Shown in pieces: positions 61,090 through 64,000 of a stretch of 64,000 bases of DNA. The notes beneath the pieces were generated by a model. That model was not told where the DNA came from and did no database searches. It was given only the letters and a program-made list of their open reading frames with translations. The translations under genes and the position numbers were made by a program. Source of the stretch: an uncultured Acetatifactor sp. (lineage in GTDB: Bacteria > Bacillota > Clostridia > Lachnospirales > Lachnospiraceae); contig CAJUCT010000006.1 of the NCBI GenBank assembly GCA_910585015.1, forward strand, positions 8,394 to 72,393, written 5' to 3'. Numbering within the stretch: the stretch's first letter is position 1; the number at the start of each line of letters is the position of its first letter.

Positions 61090-61887
61090 ATGAAAGCGGT
61101 TTATTTTGTGGCGACAGCGCTGGTAGGAGTAGTGATGTTTGGGGCAGGGCTTCTGGTCAGACCCGCACTTGGTCCCTGGGAGCGGCAGGAGGCGACAGCA
61201 GTGCCGGAGGAGGAAGTAAAAGTCCAGCAGACAGAGCTATCCATGGAAGAACTTTTGGCTCAGGGGTATCTGTCTGCGGAGGCGCTGAAAGTCAGAGTCG
61301 ATGACGGAGAAGTGCAGTGGTATGACGGTGTGATGTGGCATACGGTGGCGTCAGTGGAAGAGATGACAAAGGAAGACAAATTTTACGGGGCCCAGGAGGC
61401 ATTTCAGGAGTTTGAAGAGCAGCTGAAGCAGCAGGAGGCTGACAGGGCGGAAGCGGAAAATGTTTCCGGTCAGGAAGTGCCGTTGACCATCGGGGAGAAG
61501 GAGGAGCCGAAGCCCACGGAAAAGCCCAAGCCCACCAGGCCCGCTGTGACGGAGCCGGCGCCTGCTCCCGTAGTGGTTCCTGTTATTACCCCTGTTCCTA
61601 CTCCTGCACCGGAGAACAATGGCGGAGGCGGCAGTCAGCCTTCTGCTCCCGCTCCTGATTCGGGTAGCAATGGTTCGGATGGCGGCAATTCCGGCGGAGG
61701 TGACAGCGGTTCCGGCAGCGGTGACGGAGGAAACAGCGGCTCCGGCAGCGGAGATAGTGGAAGCAGCGGTTCCGGCGGTGACACAGGAAGCGGAGACTCT
61801 GGCAGCGGTGACCAGGGTGGCAGCGATTCCGGCGGAAGTGAGACCGGGGACGGCGAGAACATGGAATGGACGGATGACTATCTGTAA
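61090..61887 (+). CDS. Exported Gly/Ser-rich protein with a conserved-looking acidic C-terminus
   Basis: A 265-residue protein with one N-terminal membrane segment or uncleaved signal (AVYFVATALVGVVMFGAGLL), a helical part (about 40-130, MEELLAQGYLSAEALKVRVDD with an SxEAL-like pattern), a Pro/Thr/Lys linker, then about 75 residues of Gly/Ser/Asp repeats and the terminal ENMEWTDDYL. It is six bases after the protease stop. The C-terminus resembles a short recognition tail. Function unknown; a wall-spanning protein attached to the cell surface is likely. Confidence 0.75.
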   Translation: MKAVYFVATALVGVVMFGAGLLVRPALGPWERQEATAVPEEEVKVQQTELSMEELLAQGYLSAEALKVRVDDGEVQWYDGVMWHTVASVEEMTKEDKFYGAQEAFQEFEEQLKQQEADRAEAENVSGQEVPLTIGEKEEPKPTEKPKPTRPAVTEPAPAPVVVPVITPVPTPAPENNGGGGSQPSAPAPDSGSNGSDGGNSGGGDSGSGSGDGGNSGSGSGDSGSSGSGGDTGSGDSGSGDQGGSDSGGSETGDGENMEWTDDYL

Positions 61888-62077
61888 TGGGGGTCAGTTT
61901 CTTACAAACTGGATGTCAGGCAGCATAGGAAAGTCAGGCACTTACCCGTCCCAAAGGTGCTGTTTATAATTCATAATTAGGCAAAAGTTCAAGATAATTC
62001 AATTTCCTCATAGTGTTCTTTAAGAATCTTTTGAAGAATGTTCATAAGAGCATTGCGCAGAAAATGTGGCCAGAAAG

Positions 62078-62099
62078 CCCCCCTCAAAATTGAGGGGGG
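62078..62099. terminator. GC-rich hairpin between convergent genes
   Basis: CCCCCCTC and GAGGGGGG form an 8-bp stem around AAAATT. It lies between the Gly/Ser-rich gene and the end of the minus-strand BlaI operon; no strong T-tract on either strand, so a weak bidirectional terminator. Confidence 0.55.
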
Positions 62100-62135
62100 G
62101 GAATTGATTAGGCGGAGCCTACTTTTATATTTCTT

Positions 62136-62402
62136 TTAAGGCATTTCACCAGATCCTACTTCGCCTACATAGACCCAGTCGCCAACCCACTCTCCGGTTG
62201 TGGTGTTGTATAAGCACTTCCAGACTTCGTTGCCTCTGCGCTCATATACCCATGACAGGACATCTGCATAAGGGGAAACTGTCTCTGAACTGGGCGGGGT
62301 TGCGGCACTTGCCTGCAGGGCAAAAACAGGTGAAGCGAACATAAGTGACATACTACATGCAACAGTAACCAATGCTATTTTATGGATTTTGAATTTTTTC
62401 AT
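62136..62402 (-). CDS. Small secreted protein of the BlaI-M56 operon
   Basis: An 88-residue exported protein. A signal peptide (MKKFKIHKIALVTVACSMSL, then MFASPVFALQASA) is followed by about 52 mature residues with WVYERRGNEVWKCLYNTTTG and WVGDWVYVG, aromatic and with one Cys. AAGGAGGAATACA precedes the ATG, and the start overlaps the 3' end of the M56 gene, so translation is coupled. Such small secreted proteins occur in several BlaR/M56 loci of Clostridia. It is a candidate effector or ligand of the sensor. Confidence 0.8.
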   Translation of the reverse strand: MKKFKIHKIALVTVACSMSLMFASPVFALQASAATPPSSETVSPYADVLSWVYERRGNEVWKCLYNTTTGEWVGDWVYVGEVGSGEMP

Positions 62403-63552
62403 TGTATTCCTCCTTGTTGGAATAAATCTTAATTTGGGGATAAAGTTCCAGAGAATCAACGATTTCGTTAATTCCCAAGCTGGGGAGATAAATGGTATAA
62501 GTGCTGTCATCATTCTGAATCGCAAAGATATCATCATCACGAGGAGTGGTATAGCGATCCGATTCAGTGATTCCCTGTTCAAAAGTACTATTCTCAAGTA
62601 TAAACAAATAAGAACCTATGTATATGCTGCCAACAATCAACAGCATTGCGGCAGAAAGCAGATGACTACGCTTTTGCTCCCTGTTCTGTATCATATGAAG
62701 CCGACGTAACAGATTGCTTTTCTTCTTGAGAGCCATTCCCATATACTGGGCAGAAACATCATCTCGCTCCGGGTCGCCTCCCATATAGTGTAACATACTG
62801 GATAAATAACGGATTGTGGATTCTTCCCCTTCTGAAACGATAGAATTATCAACCCGCATCTCTAACAGAATGCCAATTTGTTTGCTCAATAAGTGCGTGA
62901 AAGGATTCCACCAATAGATTGCACTCAGACAATTAACAGCAAATTTCAGCCATAAGTCATGATGTACATAATGGTATACCTCATGCCGTAAAGCAAACAT
63001 GACATCTTCATCGGAGGAGTCAATATCCGCTGGCAACAGGATTAGAGCATTGCGAAGTCCCGTGATCATTGGAACATTGACAAACTTGGTCGTGCGCATT
63101 CGAATCCTTTTGCGCTGATTCTCCGTACATAAATCCATTAAAATGGATGCATAAGGTTCTTGCTTAGTGATATCCTTGCTGTTCCCACGAATCAGCATTC
63201 TCACCTTCCAGTGGCTATAGAACAGAGTGATCAAGCGGCGAATGCTTTCTACAAGCCATACCAAGCGGAAAATATCCCAGACAGATATTCGAAGCCATGG
63301 AAAAACATTATATCGATGCCGAATTGCAAATAACACTTCAGACAGAGCCTTTGGAAGAATCACTGTCTTGGTGAAAGGCAACTCCAGGGGAAGCAGAAGC
63401 CGTATCAAAGTAATGATACAAAATATAGCGGTTAATCTAAAACCAAGTTTTGCCAAAATATTCTCATTACGGAAGAGTAATGAGATTACGACCAGTAGTA
63501 GATTGCTTACAAGAAAAGTCATCAGCACGGATGAAAAACTAAAATGAATCAT
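62380..63552 (-). CDS. BlaR1/MecR1-like M56 membrane metallopeptidase
   Basis: A 390-residue protein with four or so membrane segments and the M56 zinc motif HEVYHYVHHD (H190, E191, H194) in the cytoplasmic loop. Unlike BlaR1 there is no penicillin-binding sensor domain after the last segment (about 305-325); the short outside tail is acidic and about 65 residues. It is 10 bp after the BlaI-type gene. Known logic: signal, site-specific proteolysis, release of repression. Confidence 0.88.
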   Translation of the reverse strand: MIHFSFSSVLMTFLVSNLLLVVISLLFRNENILAKLGFRLTAIFCIITLIRLLLPLELPFTKTVILPKALSEVLFAIRHRYNVFPWLRISVWDIFRLVWLVESIRRLITLFYSHWKVRMLIRGNSKDITKQEPYASILMDLCTENQRKRIRMRTTKFVNVPMITGLRNALILLPADIDSSDEDVMFALRHEVYHYVHHDLWLKFAVNCLSAIYWWNPFTHLLSKQIGILLEMRVDNSIVSEGEESTIRYLSSMLHYMGGDPERDDVSAQYMGMALKKKSNLLRRLHMIQNREQKRSHLLSAAMLLIVGSIYIGSYLFILENSTFEQGITESDRYTTPRDDDIFAIQNDDSTYTIYLPSLGINEIVDSLELYPQIKIYSNKEEYNEKIQNP

Positions 63553-63562
63553 AGCCTACACC

Positions 63563-63955
63563 CTATTTCTTTTGTTTCTTGAGATCAGACAGCAGCTTCT
63601 CCAGATCCTTGATGTCCTGAGTCCTTTCGCCTTCGGTCTCGCTCATGTTGAACATACCTGCCAGAGCAGCCGGCACACTGATGATAGTGCGAAAACTCTT
63701 GTAATCCTGTAGGAATTTTTTGGTGAGGACATCCTTGGATTTTGCGGTAGGGCCGAAGGTTCTACTCAATACATTGCCACTGTGAGTTACACCTTGTACC
63801 TCTACCAATTCGTTGGCCAGCAGTTTACGAAGAACAGCTTGTACGGTACTCTGGGTCAACTCAGCGCCTGAATTAACAATCTCAGTGGAAGTCAGAGCTC
63901 GGTCGGACTCATGAAGGATTTTGAGCACTTCAAGTTCTCTTGGATTAAGTTTCAT
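63563..63955 (-). CDS. BlaI/MecI/CopY-family repressor
   Basis: A 130-residue winged-helix protein: LNPRELEVLKILHESDRALT, STEIVNSGAELTQSTVQAVL and LLANELVEVQGVTHSG match the BlaI DNA-binding domain, followed by a dimerisation tail. A site AAAGGAGAGATTTTTT precedes the ATG. It is upstream of the M56 peptidase in one operon, so it is its likely cleavage target and the operon repressor. Confidence 0.9.
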   Translation of the reverse strand: MKLNPRELEVLKILHESDRALTSTEIVNSGAELTQSTVQAVLRKLLANELVEVQGVTHSGNVLSRTFGPTAKSKDVLTKKFLQDYKSFRTIISVPAALAGMFNMSETEGERTQDIKDLEKLLSDLKKQKK

Positions 63956-63993
63956 AAAAAATCTCTCCTTTCTTGGCGTCTTAAATCAATACT

Positions 63994-63999
63994 ATTATA
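63994..63999 (-). promoter_or_regulatory. -10 box of the BlaI operon (promoter cut by window edge)
   Basis: TATAAT on the minus strand; the -35 lies beyond the window end. Confidence 0.5.
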
Positions 64000-64000
64000 A

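Noticed and set aside
1..64000. Insertion sequences, prophage genes, tRNA or rRNA genes
   Set aside because: No transposase with terminal repeats, phage structural gene or RNA gene could be recognised; the Rpn-like gene is the only mobile-type candidate and has no visible ends.

Overview
The window looks like a chromosomal segment of a spore-forming, Gram-positive gut Clostridia, most likely Lachnospiraceae. The basis is gene content and style, not a database match: spmA/spmB and CotF-like coat proteins, a split transketolase, many lipoprotein sugar-binding proteins with permeases but no ATPase, GGAGG ribosome sites, and an arsenal for plant and host glycans. Most genes are of moderate GC. 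A visibly A+T-richer patch (about 22.1-24.0 kb) and several degraded genes mark exchange or decay.

Layout. 0-2.2 kb: housekeeping (repeat-rich tail of a probable RicT-like protein, trmN6, rsmI, a small Cys protein). 2.3-9.1 kb: an HscC-type Hsp70, a large J-domain-like protein with a non-canonical HPD loop, an APH-fold kinase-like protein and two small CotF-like proteins. 9.3-18.4 kb: a sugar ABC operon with two further lipoproteins, GH130, DUF1861 and a LacI regulator; the motif ATAAACGCTT occurs at both the operon and the regulator promoter. 18.4-26.4 kb: a DUF6348-like protein, a GH74-like beta-propeller, an A+T-rich ABC exporter with an S41 protease remnant, and a GH31 alpha-xylosidase-like enzyme. 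26.4-31.9 kb: a propeller-fused solute-binding lipoprotein with a phased-repeat promoter, acpP, a GH51 arabinofuranosidase and a 76-residue orphan protein. 32.1-34.2 kb: spmA and spmB split by a decayed MoxR-type ATPase. 34.2-42.1 kb: MATE exporter, LysR regulator, AEC transporter, a GH43 fragment, an Rpn nuclease gene with an amber stop, an Mrr-like nuclease and a DUF885 peptidase. 42.1-55.4 kb: pentose metabolism (araB-like kinase, araD, split transketolase, rpe) interleaved with a second propeller-fused binding lipoprotein, a repeat-bearing amidase and a large GH2 enzyme. 55.4-64.0 kb: a PadR/HAAS-membrane pair, a secreted three-gene operon (lipoprotein, M6-like metalloprotease, Gly/Ser-rich protein) and a BlaI-M56-small secreted protein operon.

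How it fits together. Extracellular glycans are sensed or captured by lipoproteins and imported through permeases that probably borrow a shared ATPase. They are then cut by enzymes without signal peptides (GH130, GH74-like, GH31, GH51, GH2). Arabinose released by GH51 can flow through AraB, AraD, Rpe and transketolase into the pentose phosphate pathway. The least explained parts are the Hsp70/J/kinase module, the M6-like protease operon, the 643-residue lipoprotein beside GH130, the two propeller-fused binding proteins, and two promoters carrying 10-11 bp-phased TTAAG-type repeats.
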